A stretch of 27,311 bases of DNA from CAZKXX01 sp964556705 (GCA_964556705.1 CAZKXX010000046.1:1-27311), one strand, 5' to 3'. Numbered from the stretch's first letter, positions 1 to 8,244 are shown. A program made the numbers and translations. Notes: generated by a model from the sequence alone, not told the origin.

Positions 1-309
1 GACTTCAGTGAAGCGCGAGGCTTCGATCTTGAGGAACGGCGCGCCCGCCAGCCGCGCCAGCCGTCGCGCCAATTCCGTTTTGCCGACGCCCGTCGGGCCG
101 ATCATGATGATGTTCTTGGGCAGAATTTCGTCGGCAAGCTCGGGCGCGAGTTTCTGCCGGCGGATGCGGTTGCGCAGCGCGACGGCAATGGAGCGCTTTG
201 CATCCGCCTGGCCCACGACGTGCTTGTCCAGCTCTGCGACGATCTGGCGCGGAGTCAGTTCGTCGAGCCCCGCGGAGGTTTCAACGGTTTCGGGTAGATA
301 GAACACCAT
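1..309 (-). CDS. hslU: HslU, ATPase subunit of the HslVU protease (partial, 3' end outside window)
   Basis: AAA+ unfoldase that feeds substrates into the HslV peptidase in the cytoplasm. Only the N-terminal 103 residues are in the window; the gene continues past position 1. The visible part has the family's opening region (LTPRQIVAELDKHVVGQ), the RNRIRRQ segment and a Walker A motif GPTGVGKT at residues 71-78. The ATG at 309-307 gives the usual HslU N-terminus, although no strong Shine-Dalgarno sequence precedes it. It lies 23 nt downstream of hslV on the same strand, the normal hslV-hslU order, so the two are almost certainly co-transcribed. ClpX is the nearest alternative family, but the adjacent hslV and the missing zinc-binding domain make HslU clear. 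Confidence 0.96.
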   Translation of the reverse strand, partial: MVFYLPETVETSAGLDELTPRQIVAELDKHVVGQADAKRSIAVALRNRIRRQKLAPELADEILPKNIIMIGPTGVGKTELARRLARLAGAPFLKIEASRFTEV

Positions 310-332
310 GTTCGCGCGGGCGAACGCCGCCC

Positions 333-893
333 TTATAACTCCTCGATGACGATCTGGTCGTTGGAGAAGATGCAGATCTGGCTGGCCAGGAGCATCGCTT
401 CTTGGACGATGTCGCGTGCGCTCAGCGCCGTGTGTTTGGCCAGGGCGCGCGCGGCGGCGAGCGCGTAAGGACCGCCCGAGCCGATGGCGACGATGCCGTC
501 GTCCGGTTCGATCACGTCGCCCGTGCCGCTCACCAGGAAAGTGTATTTCTGGTCCGCGACCACCAGCAGAGCTTCCAGGTGGCGCAGCGCGCGGTCCGTG
601 CGCCATTCTTTGGCGAGTTCCACCACCGCCCGATTCAGATTTCCGTGGTACTCCTCGATTTTCTGCTCGAACCGCGCAAACAACGAGAGGGCGTCTGCCG
701 TCGAGCCCGCAAAGCCGGCAACCACTTTGTCGCCCGCCAGGCGGCGGATCTTCTTCGCCTTCTGCTTCACGACGCTCTCGCCCATCGTCACTTGGCCGTC
801 GCCGCCCATGGCCAGGCGATTGTTGCGTCGTACACAGAGGATGGTTGTCCCGCGGAAATCCGGAAAACGGCTCAAGAAGCCTCCATCCAGCAT
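333..893 (-). CDS. hslV: HslV, peptidase subunit of the HslVU protease
   Basis: Threonine peptidase with a proteasome beta-subunit fold that forms the proteolytic core of HslVU. The sequence shows the catalytic TT after RG (RGTTILCVRR), GDGQVTMG, the AGFAGSTADA loop, KEWRTDRALR, GSGGPYALAAA and a C-terminal IEEL, all typical of HslV. The start is uncertain. The ATG at 893 gives 186 residues with the nucleophilic Thr at position 16. A TTG at 875, preceded by GGAGG four bases away, would place Thr at position 10. Either way a propeptide must be removed, whereas most HslV lose only Met. The gene follows an exported LolA-like protein by 19 nt and precedes hslU by 23 nt. Confidence 0.95.
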   Translation of the reverse strand: MLDGGFLSRFPDFRGTTILCVRRNNRLAMGGDGQVTMGESVVKQKAKKIRRLAGDKVVAGFAGSTADALSLFARFEQKIEEYHGNLNRAVVELAKEWRTDRALRHLEALLVVADQKYTFLVSGTGDVIEPDDGIVAIGSGGPYALAAARALAKHTALSARDIVQEAMLLASQICIFSNDQIVIEEL

Positions 894-912
894 TATAGCA
901 GAGCGCGAGGTC

Positions 913-1752
913 TTACCCCCCGGGCGTGAAGAAGTCCGGTCCATATTCCACGTTGTATTGAACGGAAGTGCGGAAAACCTGCGAGATGCGAGCCCCGTTC
1001 AGGAAGCGTGTCATCTGCATGGGTGTCTGGATCCCCTGGACCTCGCGGTAGTCGCCGTACACGTCCGCATACTCTTCCCATTCGCGCGTTTTCGGATCGA
1101 GGATATGGTAGCTGATGCGGATGGGAAGGAACCCGTCCCGGTGGACGTAGAGGACGATTCGGGTGCTGTTCGAATCGAAGATTTCGATCTTGCGCGCCGG
1201 GAGGTTGTCCACAAAATCCACGCCCGCGTCCTGAATCAGCAGTCCGGTTTCGTTCACGAGGACGCGCAACAGGTTTTCCAGGCTGTAGCGGTTCAGCACC
1301 CGCCAGCGGCGCACCTGCTCGGGAGGCTGGCGGATCATGCCGTACCGGTCGAGCTGCCAGCCGCGCTCGCCGTCGTTGATGAGAGTGACGGTCGTTCCCT
1401 TGCCGTAGGTGAAGCGGCGCTTGTCCGGAAACTCCACGGTGCTTTCGAAGGGGGCGAAGCCAGCCGTCCGATCATCCTCGCCGATCGCGAAGAACCGGCC
1501 CGCCGTGCGCAGGTTTTTCGAATTCAGAAACGCCGCGCCGCCCATGGCCTCCACCGCGCGGTCAATCACCTGCTTTGCGGAAGGGGCGATCGTGGAGGGT
1601 GGAGGTGGCGCTTCCTGGGCGTTGGTTCGCCCGGCATTCAGCAGGCAGAAAAGAGCCAACAGGATGCTCCGGACTGCGCCCCGCGGCACACTGAGCCGTC
1701 TCATGAAACTCAGTTTGCCTGCTGACTTCATCTTACGGATCTGTGCATCCAT
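913..1752 (-). CDS. Exported LolA/outer-membrane lipoprotein-sorting-like protein of unknown role
   Basis: About 279 residues. A long N-terminal stretch ends in a hydrophobic segment (SILLALFCLLNAG) followed by TNAQEA, which looks like a Sec signal peptide cut after residue 45 or so. The mature part starts with a helix (AKQVIDRAVEAMGG) followed by many short beta-like stretches (NDGERGWQLDRYG, RKIEIFDSNSTRIVLYVHRDGFLPIRISY). This pattern is seen in LolA/LolB-fold periplasmic proteins common in Acidobacteriota. No lipobox cysteine is present. The ATG at 1752 follows an AG-rich stretch (AGAGGAAAAAG); the ATG at 1704 would give a more standard signal-peptide length. It sits between an SDR gene and hslV, which does not reveal a function. 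The fold assignment is inference and the substrate is unknown. Confidence 0.72.
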   Translation of the reverse strand: MDAQIRKMKSAGKLSFMRRLSVPRGAVRSILLALFCLLNAGRTNAQEAPPPPSTIAPSAKQVIDRAVEAMGGAAFLNSKNLRTAGRFFAIGEDDRTAGFAPFESTVEFPDKRRFTYGKGTTVTLINDGERGWQLDRYGMIRQPPEQVRRWRVLNRYSLENLLRVLVNETGLLIQDAGVDFVDNLPARKIEIFDSNSTRIVLYVHRDGFLPIRISYHILDPKTREWEEYADVYGDYREVQGIQTPMQMTRFLNGARISQVFRTSVQYNVEYGPDFFTPGG

Positions 1753-1825
1753 CAAGTTTCTTTTTCCTCTTTCGGCCCAGCTCGCGCCGCCAACGGCCGA
1801 CTGCCGGCTGCCTCTTGTTTTCCAG

Positions 1826-2593
1826 CTATCCGCACAGCACGCTTCCGCCGTTCACGTTCAGGACTTCGCCGGTAATAAACGTCGCCAGGTCCGACGCGAG
1901 AAAAATAATCGGGCCGGCGACTTCCTCGGGGCTCGCGAAGCGTCCCAGCGGAATCGGCGCCAGAGCCTTGCGGTATTCGCGCCGGTTGCGCATCACGGGC
2001 CTGGCCATGTCGGTGGCCACCCAGCCCGGCGCGACACAGTTCACCAGGATTTGATGCTGTGCCAGCTCGGTCGAGAGGCCTTTGACGAAGCTGATGACGC
2101 CACCCTTGCTCGCCGCGTAGTCGGCGTGGAAGGCTTCTCCGCGCTGTCCGGCCGTCGAAGAGACAACGATGATCCGCCCGGACCGCTGCTTTTTCATTTG
2201 CCGGACGGCGTAGTGGACCACGGCGTACACCCCCTTCAGATTGATGGCGCACGTTCGGTCCCAATCCTGTTCGCGCAGTCTTTCAATCGGCGTGGGCGCG
2301 GCCTTCCAGACTCCGGCATTGGCGACCAGCACGTCGAGGCGCCGGAATCGGCGGACGGCCGTGTTCATCAGCCTTTTCGCGTCCGCCATGCGTGAAACGT
2401 CGGCCTGCACGGCGAGCGCGCGGGTCCCATTGACGTTCAACTCGCGTTCGAGGGCGTGCGCCGACCGCGCGGCACGTTGATAGCTGAACACCACGCGCGC
2501 GCCGGCCCCGGCCAGCCCGCGCACGACCGCCGCTCCAATCCCGCGGGAACCGCCGGTGACGACTGCAACGCGACCTTCGAGTTCGATCTTCAT
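1826..2593 (-). CDS. Short-chain dehydrogenase/reductase, FabG-like (3-oxoacyl-ACP reductase family)
   Basis: Classical SDR of 255 residues, probably a cytoplasmic NADP(H)-dependent reductase. Visible motifs are the Rossmann TGGSRGIG at 13-20, NAG at 92-94, and the catalytic set N118, S146, Y159 and K163 (DYAASKGG). A C-terminal LNVNGG segment is typical of FabG-type enzymes. The ATG at 2593 follows folC by 23 nt; a longer upstream reading frame exists but reads into folC and has no family similarity. The chain is of FabG length and FabG is the closest named family. However, accD nearby is the only fatty-acid gene and no acpP or fabD is adjacent, so I leave the substrate open and give no symbol. 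R37-R40 after the second strand region hints at NADP(H) preference. Confidence 0.9.
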   Translation of the reverse strand: MKIELEGRVAVVTGGSRGIGAAVVRGLAGAGARVVFSYQRAARSAHALERELNVNGTRALAVQADVSRMADAKRLMNTAVRRFRRLDVLVANAGVWKAAPTPIERLREQDWDRTCAINLKGVYAVVHYAVRQMKKQRSGRIIVVSSTAGQRGEAFHADYAASKGGVISFVKGLSTELAQHQILVNCVAPGWVATDMARPVMRNRREYRKALAPIPLGRFASPEEVAGPIIFLASDLATFITGEVLNVNGGSVLCG

Positions 2594-2616
2594 CAGACGG
2601 AATTGCGGCCTCGCGA

Positions 2617-3966
2617 CTAGCTGCGAGCGGTTGCGGCTCGTTCGATCCCTCTCAAAAATCCGAGCTTTCCCTCGGCGAGGGCTTCCTTGACTGCTCCCAC
2701 CAGATAAAGCGAGCCGCAGACGAGCACGACGTCCTCCGGAGCGCAGGCCTCGACGGCGCGCTCGACCGCACGCACCGGGTCGGAGCAAATGACGACGGCT
2801 CCGTTTCGCGCGGGCGCCGCAGCCTGGATTTCCTCCGCGCTTGCCGCGCGCGGAAGGACGGGCCGGGTCAGAATAACTTCCTCGGCGAGCGGGAAGAGAA
2901 TCGACGTGATTTCTCCCACGGCCTTGTCGCGCATCGAGGCGTAAACCAGCCGCAGCGTCCGTCCGGCAAGTTGTTCGCGCACGAAGTCGGCCACGGCGCG
3001 GGCGGCGGCAGGATTGTGCGCGCCGTCGAGCAGAACCAGCGGTTGTTCGTGAACCGTTTCGAGCCTTCCTGGCCACTTCGTTCTCGCGATGCCCTGAACG
3101 ACGGCTTCGTTCAAGATGGAAAATCCCTGCTGCATGAGAAGTCTGGCCGCCGCCGCTGCCGCCGCAGCGTTTTCCACCTGAAACCGGCCTGGCAGCGGCG
3201 GGGTCACTCGGAGCGTTTCGCCCCCGAAGGTCCAGTCGAATTCGAATCGCCCTTCGTGCTCCGTCAGGGCGGAAACCTGATTGGAGGCCTCGATCTCAAC
3301 AAGCGGCGCGCCGAGCGCCGCGCAGCGCTGGCGAATGACCCGCGAGGCGTCGGGGTGTCCGGCCGTCGAGACCACCGGCCGTCCGGCGCGAATCACTCCC
3401 GCTTTCTCGGCGGCGATTTCGGTGTGCGTGGCCCCCAGAAATTCCTCGTGGTCGAGCGCGATCGAGGTGATAACGGCGACGCGCGGTTCGGTGACGTTGG
3501 TGGCGTCCAGCCGCCCGCCCATGCCGACTTCGAAGACCGCAAATTCCACCTTCGCGCGACGGAAGGCCAGGAAGCCGGTCGCGGTAAGGTATTCGAAGAA
3601 GCTCGGACGCGACTCGATCCTTCCCGCCGCCGTCAACTCTTCAACCGCCGCACAGACGTCGCTGAAGGCCGAGGCAAAATCGTCGTCTTCAATATCGCGT
3701 CCGGCCACGCGGATGCGCTCGTTTACGCGGATGAGATGCGGGGAAGTGTAGAGCCCGGTCCGGTATCCGGCCGAACTGAGAATCGACGCGAGCATCGCCG
3801 AGGTCGAGCCCTTGCCGTTCGTGCCGGCCACGATGGCCGTGGGATAACTCCGGTGCGGATTCCCGAGGGAATCGAGAATCGCCGTAATGGCTTCCAGACC
3901 GAACTTCTGACCGCGCAATTCATGGCCGAGCGAAGCAAGGAAGCGGAGAGTTTCGGGGTAAGTCAT
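2617..3966 (-). CDS. folC: Bifunctional dihydrofolate synthase / folylpolyglutamate synthase
   Basis: ATP-dependent Mur-ligase-family enzyme that adds glutamate to dihydropteroate and to reduced folates. It has 449 residues, a normal length. Evidence: the P-loop GTNGKGST at 48-55, followed by LYTSPHLIRVNERIRV, which binds folate in FolC; FEVGMGGRLDATN; the metal-site region SIALDHEEFLGAT; and the C-terminal-domain motif LDGAHNPAAA. The start ATG at 3966 gives the family's standard N-terminus. It lies 106 nt after accD, an arrangement (accD-folC) known from many bacteria, and 23 nt before the SDR gene. The accD-folC gap shows no terminator, so transcription probably continues through it. Confidence 0.97.
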   Translation of the reverse strand: MTYPETLRFLASLGHELRGQKFGLEAITAILDSLGNPHRSYPTAIVAGTNGKGSTSAMLASILSSAGYRTGLYTSPHLIRVNERIRVAGRDIEDDDFASAFSDVCAAVEELTAAGRIESRPSFFEYLTATGFLAFRRAKVEFAVFEVGMGGRLDATNVTEPRVAVITSIALDHEEFLGATHTEIAAEKAGVIRAGRPVVSTAGHPDASRVIRQRCAALGAPLVEIEASNQVSALTEHEGRFEFDWTFGGETLRVTPPLPGRFQVENAAAAAAAARLLMQQGFSILNEAVVQGIARTKWPGRLETVHEQPLVLLDGAHNPAAARAVADFVREQLAGRTLRLVYASMRDKAVGEITSILFPLAEEVILTRPVLPRAASAEEIQAAAPARNGAVVICSDPVRAVERAVEACAPEDVVLVCGSLYLVGAVKEALAEGKLGFLRGIERAATARS

Positions 3967-4072
3967 GTGACGAACAGCTGGGCGAAATGGAAAGTTGAAA
4001 CCGGAAATTCGAAACTCGAAAAGCGACAGTCAGTGTTCTTTCAATGAATCACGAACCCGGTGACTCACGGAA

Positions 4073-4924
4073 TCAATTCTCCCAGGCTCCCAGCAGGTCG
4101 AGGCTTCGAGCCAGAAACGGCTTCAATTCTTTGCGGGGCACGATGGCGTCAATCATGCCGTGAGCGAGCAGAAACTCGGCGCGCTGGAAACCCGGCGGCA
4201 ATTTCTGCTTGATCGTCTGCTCGATGACGCGCGGCCCCGCGAAGCCGATCAGCGCGCCCGGTTCGGCGATGTTCAAGTCGCCGAGCATCGCGTAGCTGGC
4301 GGTCACGCCACCCGTGGTCGGGTCCGTCAGGACGGAGATGTAGGGCTTGCGCGCCTCCTCCAGCCGTGCCAGGCCGGCGCTGATTTTGGCCATCTGCATC
4401 AGGCTGATGGCGCCTTCCATCATGCGGGCGCCGCCGGAGCAGGAAACGATGACGAGCGGCAGCCGCGAGGCGATGCAACGGTCAATCGCCCGCGCGATTT
4501 TTTCGCCCACCACAGCGCCCATGCTCCCGCCGATGAACCCGAACTCCATGGCGCACACCATGAGCGGTTTTCGTTCCAGCAGCCCTTCGCCCGTGATCAG
4601 GGCGTCTTTGAGCCCCGTTTCCTTCTCGGCGCGACGCAGGCGGTCGCGATAGGTCTTCGTATCGCGAAAACCGAGCGGGTCCGTGGAGGCGAGCCCGGCA
4701 TCGTGCTCGGTGTAGCGGCCCTCGTCAAAGAGCATTTCGAGCCGCGCCCGCGCGCCCAGCTTGAAGTGGTGATTGCACTTCGGACAGCACTGGAAGTTCG
4801 CATCCAGATCTTTCTTCCAGAGGATCTGCTTGCAGCCGTCACACTTGACCCACAAGCCTTCCGTCTGGACGCGCTTTTCCGGCGGAGCCTCGAGCGCTTT
4901 CTTCTCTTTGTGAAACCAGGTCAT
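4073..4924 (-). CDS. accD: Acetyl-CoA carboxylase carboxyltransferase subunit beta
   Basis: Beta subunit of the carboxyltransferase that makes malonyl-CoA, the first step of fatty acid synthesis. It has 283 residues. The N-terminal zinc ribbon is intact: C28, C31, C47 and C50 (C-x2-C-x15-C-x2-C). The crotonase-like core follows, with MEFGFIGGSMGAVVGEK, the oxyanion region SCSGGARMMEG, and DPTTGGVTASYAMLGD. I chose the ATG at 4924 (MTWFHKEKK), the family's usual N-terminus; a TTG at 4945 would add seven residues. It follows the cobalamin adenosyltransferase by 26 nt. AccA, AccB and AccC are not in this window. The biotin operon further along supplies the cofactor the complex needs, but the link is functional rather than an operon link. 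Confidence 0.97.
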   Translation of the reverse strand: MTWFHKEKKALEAPPEKRVQTEGLWVKCDGCKQILWKKDLDANFQCCPKCNHHFKLGARARLEMLFDEGRYTEHDAGLASTDPLGFRDTKTYRDRLRRAEKETGLKDALITGEGLLERKPLMVCAMEFGFIGGSMGAVVGEKIARAIDRCIASRLPLVIVSCSGGARMMEGAISLMQMAKISAGLARLEEARKPYISVLTDPTTGGVTASYAMLGDLNIAEPGALIGFAGPRVIEQTIKQKLPPGFQRAEFLLAHGMIDAIVPRKELKPFLARSLDLLGAWEN

Positions 4925-4950
4925 GGGATTGATTCCGTGACTCAATTCTT

Positions 4951-5490
4951 TCAGTATTCGATCCCTCGCTGCGCTTGAATGCCTTTCTGATACGGGTGTT
5001 TGACTTCGCGCATTTCGGTGACCAGGTCGGCGCGCTCGACGAGCGACGGATGCGCGTTGCGGCCCGTCAGGATGACGTGCACGCGCGGGGGCTTGCGCTC
5101 CAGCGCTTCGAGAACGGCCTCCGGCGCGAGCATCTTGTAGCTGATCGCGTAGTTGATCTCGTCCAGAATGATGAGGTCGTATTCGCCTTCCAACAGCTTT
5201 TCGCGCGCGAACCTCCAGGCCTCTTCCACGCGGCGGACGTCTTCCGGGTCTGGTTTTTCAGCGCCGACTTTGACGAACCCCCGCCCCATGGGAAGAATCT
5301 GAAAGCGGTCATCGCCCAGCATTCGGGCGGCGTCGAGCTCGCCGTAGTGCCAGGAGCCTTTGATGAACTGGACCATCAGGACCTTCATCCCCTGGCCGAC
5401 GGCGCGCAACGCCGTGCCGAGCGCCGCCGTCGTCTTCCCCTTGCCCGGGCCGGTGTGGACGATAATGAGACCTTTCTGAGTTTCGGGCAA
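4951..5490 (-). CDS. cobO: Cob(I)yrinic acid a,c-diamide adenosyltransferase (CobA/BtuR/CobO type)
   Basis: Transfers the adenosyl group from ATP to cob(I)alamin or corrinoid precursors, giving coenzyme B12. It has 179 residues. The P-loop GPGKGKTT lies at 14-21, followed by ALRAVGQGMKVLMVQFIKG, then LIILDEINYAISY and VILTGRNAHPSL, all signatures of this family. The start must be the TTG at 5490, because the first internal Met comes after the P-loop; GAGG lies 11 nt upstream inside the end of rlmH. It starts 8 nt after rlmH and ends 26 nt before accD. No other corrinoid genes and no cobalamin riboswitch are visible, so a salvage role is plausible (inference). The symbols cobA and btuR are used for the same family. 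Confidence 0.94.
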   Translation of the reverse strand: MPETQKGLIIVHTGPGKGKTTAALGTALRAVGQGMKVLMVQFIKGSWHYGELDAARMLGDDRFQILPMGRGFVKVGAEKPDPEDVRRVEEAWRFAREKLLEGEYDLIILDEINYAISYKMLAPEAVLEALERKPPRVHVILTGRNAHPSLVERADLVTEMREVKHPYQKGIQAQRGIEY

Positions 5491-5498
5491 GCGGACGT

Positions 5499-5957
5499 CT
5501 ACCTCGGATACGGATAACCGCGCAGGCTGGCGAAGCCGCGGTAGAGCTGTTCGAGCAGCAGCGTTCGTGCCCAGTCGTGCGTCAGGGTCAGGCGCGAGAG
5601 CGAGAGGAGCACGTCGGCTTCTTTCCTCAACGCTCCCGAGACACCGTCCGCTCCGCCCACGATGAACGCCAGTTCACGCGTGCCGCCCAGCGCCCGCCTT
5701 CCGATCCAGGCGGCGAATTCCTCCGACGTCCATTCCTGTCCGCGCGGGTCGAGCACCACTTTCACCGAGCCTTTCAATTTCTCGAGCAGCCTTCGTTCCT
5801 CGGAACTCAGCTTCCCGCCGGTTCCTTCGCGGCGAAAAGCGGGCAACTCCTCGACGACGACGGGGCTGAAGTGCCCGAGCCTTTTGCGATAATCGGCCTG
5901 GAGCGCGCGCAGGTGCGCGTCTTTCGTCCGACCTTCCCAGATGAGGCGGATGCGCAT
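5499..5957 (-). CDS. rlmH: 23S rRNA (pseudouridine1915-N3)-methyltransferase RlmH
   Basis: SPOUT-family methyltransferase that modifies pseudouridine 1915 in helix 69 of 23S rRNA. It has 152 residues, the normal size. It opens with MRIRLIWEGRTKD and shows DPRGQEWTSEEFA, the SAM-binding knot loop AFIVGGADGVS near residues 97-107, LSLSRLTLTHDWARTLLLEQLYR and the closing YPYPR that resembles the family C-terminus (YHR in E. coli). It lies 66 nt downstream of rsfS. The rsfS-rlmH pair is conserved in many bacteria and fits a ribosome-maturation cluster with obg and the L21/L27 genes upstream. Confidence 0.96.
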   Translation of the reverse strand: MRIRLIWEGRTKDAHLRALQADYRKRLGHFSPVVVEELPAFRREGTGGKLSSEERRLLEKLKGSVKVVLDPRGQEWTSEEFAAWIGRRALGGTRELAFIVGGADGVSGALRKEADVLLSLSRLTLTHDWARTLLLEQLYRGFASLRGYPYPR

Positions 5958-6023
5958 GGCCTGTCAGACTGCCGGAGAGCGCCGGGCGGGGCCGTCTCGA
6001 ACCCGAAGCCGCCCGGGACGCGC

Positions 6024-6368
6024 TCAGCTCTCGCTGTTCACCGGGATTCGCCGGGCGGATTTCCAGAGCCTCTCCAGGCCGTAAAACGTGCGCGAGCGTT
6101 CCGAAAAAATGTGCACGACGAAGTCGAGATAGTCCACGAGAATCCACTCGCCCTGGTTGTAGCCTTCGACGTGCGCGGGCCGGACCCCGGCCTCCTGGAG
6201 CCGCTCGCGAACCGCGTCCGCAATCGCCTGCATGTGCCGGCTGGACGTTCCCGTGCAAATCAGGAAGAAGTCGGTAAAAGAACAGTGGCCTTTCAAGTCG
6301 AGGACGTCCAGGTTCAGGGCCTTGCGGTCCTGAGCCGCGTGGACGGCCTCCCGCAGGTTCGGCGTCAT
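6024..6368 (-). CDS. rsfS: Ribosomal silencing factor RsfS (RsfA/Iojap family)
   Basis: Binds ribosomal protein L14 and blocks subunit joining under nutrient limitation. It has 114 residues, the usual size. Family features are DVLDLKGHCSFTDFFLICTGTSSRHMQAIAD, the EGYNQGEWILVDYLDFVVHIFSERSRTFYGLERLW segment and the basic end. The ATG at 6368 overlaps the nadD stop codon as ATGA (4 nt), which fixes the start and suggests translational coupling. A longer open frame upstream reads through nadD out of frame and is not part of the protein. The nadD-rsfS-rlmH order is conserved across many phyla. Confidence 0.96.
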   Translation of the reverse strand: MTPNLREAVHAAQDRKALNLDVLDLKGHCSFTDFFLICTGTSSRHMQAIADAVRERLQEAGVRPAHVEGYNQGEWILVDYLDFVVHIFSERSRTFYGLERLWKSARRIPVNSES

Positions 6369-7042
6369 CCTTGGGCGCGTCCCGGCCGGGCCGGGAGATA
6401 GAGACCCTCCTTCCGAAGGTATTGTTCCACAAGCGGGGGCACAAGGCCAGTGATGGGGCGGCCGCGGCGCAGGGCCTCGCGAATTTCGCTCGAAGCCACC
6501 GGCGCGTCCACGCCCTTGAGGACGTGGAGCGTTTTCCTGCGAAGTCGAATCGAGTCCGGCCCGCCGCTGCCGCGACGGGCGGGGCCGAGCAGGTTCGCCG
6601 GCAGCGCGCGGCGCATCTCCGCGCCGGAAAAGCCCGGCCGCGACACCACGATAAAATCCAGCGAGTCGAGCAGCGCGCGGAACTCCTTCCAGTGGGGAAG
6701 GTCGAGGAAAGCGTCCGCGCCGATCAAAAAGAACAGCCGCGCTTTCGGCCCGAAAAGTCTTTTCGCGCGCCGGACGGTGGAGATGGAGTAGTGCGGCCTG
6801 CCGTCCGCGCGCGGCGCTTCCAGCAGCGACGGAACGAACCGCGGCTCGCCCGCGCACGCCAGCGACACCATCGCGTAGCGATGCGCAAAGTCCGTCAGCC
6901 CGTCGCGGCGTTTGTGGGGCGGATTGCCGGAGGGAATGAAAAGCACCCGGTCGAGCCCGAAATGGCGCAGGGCGGCGCGCGCCGCGCGCAGGTGCCCGAC
7001 GTGGATGGGATCAAACGTTCCGCCGAAAAGGGCCAGATTCAA
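6365..7042 (-). CDS. nadD: Nicotinate-nucleotide adenylyltransferase
   Basis: Adenylates nicotinate mononucleotide to deamido-NAD in NAD synthesis. It has 225 residues, slightly longer than most NadD. The nucleotidyltransferase motif GGTFDPIHVGH lies at 7-17 (HxGH at 14-17), followed by FIPSGNPPHK, the LIGADAFLDLPHWKEF segment and the C-terminal ATP-binding region ASSEIREALRRG, which corresponds to the ISSTxIR motif. A loop rich in Arg and Gly (about residues 149-172) accounts for the extra length. It starts 7 nt after obg and overlaps rsfS by 4 nt. Confidence 0.96.
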   Translation of the reverse strand: MNLALFGGTFDPIHVGHLRAARAALRHFGLDRVLFIPSGNPPHKRRDGLTDFAHRYAMVSLACAGEPRFVPSLLEAPRADGRPHYSISTVRRAKRLFGPKARLFFLIGADAFLDLPHWKEFRALLDSLDFIVVSRPGFSGAEMRRALPANLLGPARRGSGGPDSIRLRRKTLHVLKGVDAPVASSEIREALRRGRPITGLVPPLVEQYLRKEGLYLPARPGRAQG

Positions 7043-7049
7043 GACGTTG

Positions 7050-8099
7050 TCAGTGGCCGGAAGTCGGGACCGTCGAAGGGTCCGATTCCGGAATCGGTCG
7101 GGGAATCTGTTCCAGCGCCGCCCACGTGGCTTCGAGAAGCTCCTTCAGGCCCTCGCCCGTGGCGGCGGAGATTTCATAGAGTTTCTGGTTTCGCTCGCGG
7201 CAGAACTCGCGCAGCGCCACGAGCCGGTCGCCCTCTCCCGCCGCGTCAATCCGCGAGGCCACCAGCAGCATCGGCTTGGCGGCCACAGTCGGGCTGAAAC
7301 TTTCGAGTTCTTTCAGGATGACAGCGTAGTCCTCGACCGGGTCGCGGCCCGAATGCTCCGCGACGTCCATCAGGTGGAGCAGCAGGCGCGTGCGCTCGAT
7401 GTGCCTCAAAAACCGGATTCCGAGGCCGCGGCCTTCGTGCGCGCCGGCGATGAGCCCGGGAATGTCCGCCATCACGAAAACCCGGTCGGAGTCGAGCGCC
7501 ACGACCCCCAGGCAGGGCTCGAGCGTTGTGAACGGATAGTCGGCGATGCGCGGCCGCGCGGCGCTCAAGCGCGAAATCAGCGTGGACTTTCCCACGTTCG
7601 GGAAACCGACGAGTCCGACGTCGGCCAGAAGTTTCAATTCCAGCCGCAGGCGGCGCTCTTCGCCCGGCTCGCCCGGTTCCGCCTTGCGCGGCGCCTGCCG
7701 CGTCGGCGTGGCAAAGCGCGCGTTGCCCCTCCCGCCGCGGCCTCCGCGCGCGGCCAGGAATCGCTGGCCCGGCGCATCGAAGTCCCAGAGCTTCTCGCCC
7801 GTCGCTTCGTCGAAGACGATCGTGCCGAGGGGAACCGGAACGACAAGGTCATCACCGTCGGCTCCGGTACAGTTCGAACCCTCGCCGTGCCCGCCGCGGC
7901 CGGCCCGGAATTCGGGATTGTAACGGAATTTGAGGAGTGTGTTCTGTTGCTGCGAGCTTTCCAGAAAGACGCTGCCGCCGTGCCCGCCATCGCCGCCGCT
8001 CGGCCCGCCGCGCGGCACGTACTTCTCCCGCCTGAACGCGACGCAGCCGTTCCCCCCGTTGCCTGCCATGACGATAATTTTGGCTTCGTCAATGAACAT
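7050..8099 (-). CDS. obg: Obg/CgtA GTPase, 50S ribosome assembly factor
   Basis: GTPase needed for large-subunit assembly and stress control. It has 349 residues: the glycine-rich Obg domain (MFIDEAKIIVMAGNGGNG through GGRGGRGNARF), a G domain with G1 GFPNVGKST at 165-173, the TT of DYPFTTLEP, G3 DIPGLIAGAHEG and a G5 SAATGEG. No separate C-terminal OCT domain is seen; the protein ends soon after the G domain. Odd point: the G4 base-specificity motif, normally NKxD, reads SRID at 282-285. The ATG at 8099 gives the family's standard N-terminus; no good Shine-Dalgarno sequence precedes it. It is 145 nt downstream of rpmA, giving the classical rplU-rpmA-obg order. Confidence 0.96.
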   Translation of the reverse strand: MFIDEAKIIVMAGNGGNGCVAFRREKYVPRGGPSGGDGGHGGSVFLESSQQQNTLLKFRYNPEFRAGRGGHGEGSNCTGADGDDLVVPVPLGTIVFDEATGEKLWDFDAPGQRFLAARGGRGGRGNARFATPTRQAPRKAEPGEPGEERRLRLELKLLADVGLVGFPNVGKSTLISRLSAARPRIADYPFTTLEPCLGVVALDSDRVFVMADIPGLIAGAHEGRGLGIRFLRHIERTRLLLHLMDVAEHSGRDPVEDYAVILKELESFSPTVAAKPMLLVASRIDAAGEGDRLVALREFCRERNQKLYEISAATGEGLKELLEATWAALEQIPRPIPESDPSTVPTSGH

Positions 8100-8244
8100 G
8101 AGGTTCGCGACTTGGGGCTTGGGGAAGTGGAAACGTCGTGGTCTTGCGAGTCCCGAGTCCCCGACCCCGAATCTCGCAGCAATCGCCCAAATACACGAAA
8201 AGCGGTGAAGCCGGCCACGGGGCCAGTCCCCACCGCCTGAGTGG

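Noticed and set aside
484..1725. 413-residue plus-strand frame across hslV and the LolA-like gene
   Set aside because: It spans two genes on the opposite strand and shows no domain. Both genes beneath it have clear family features or a signal peptide.
2594..3076. N-terminal extension of the SDR reading frame to 3076
   Set aside because: The extra 161 residues lie on top of folC in another frame, are rich in Arg/Gly/Ala and have no similarity to SDR proteins. The ATG at 2593 gives the standard start.
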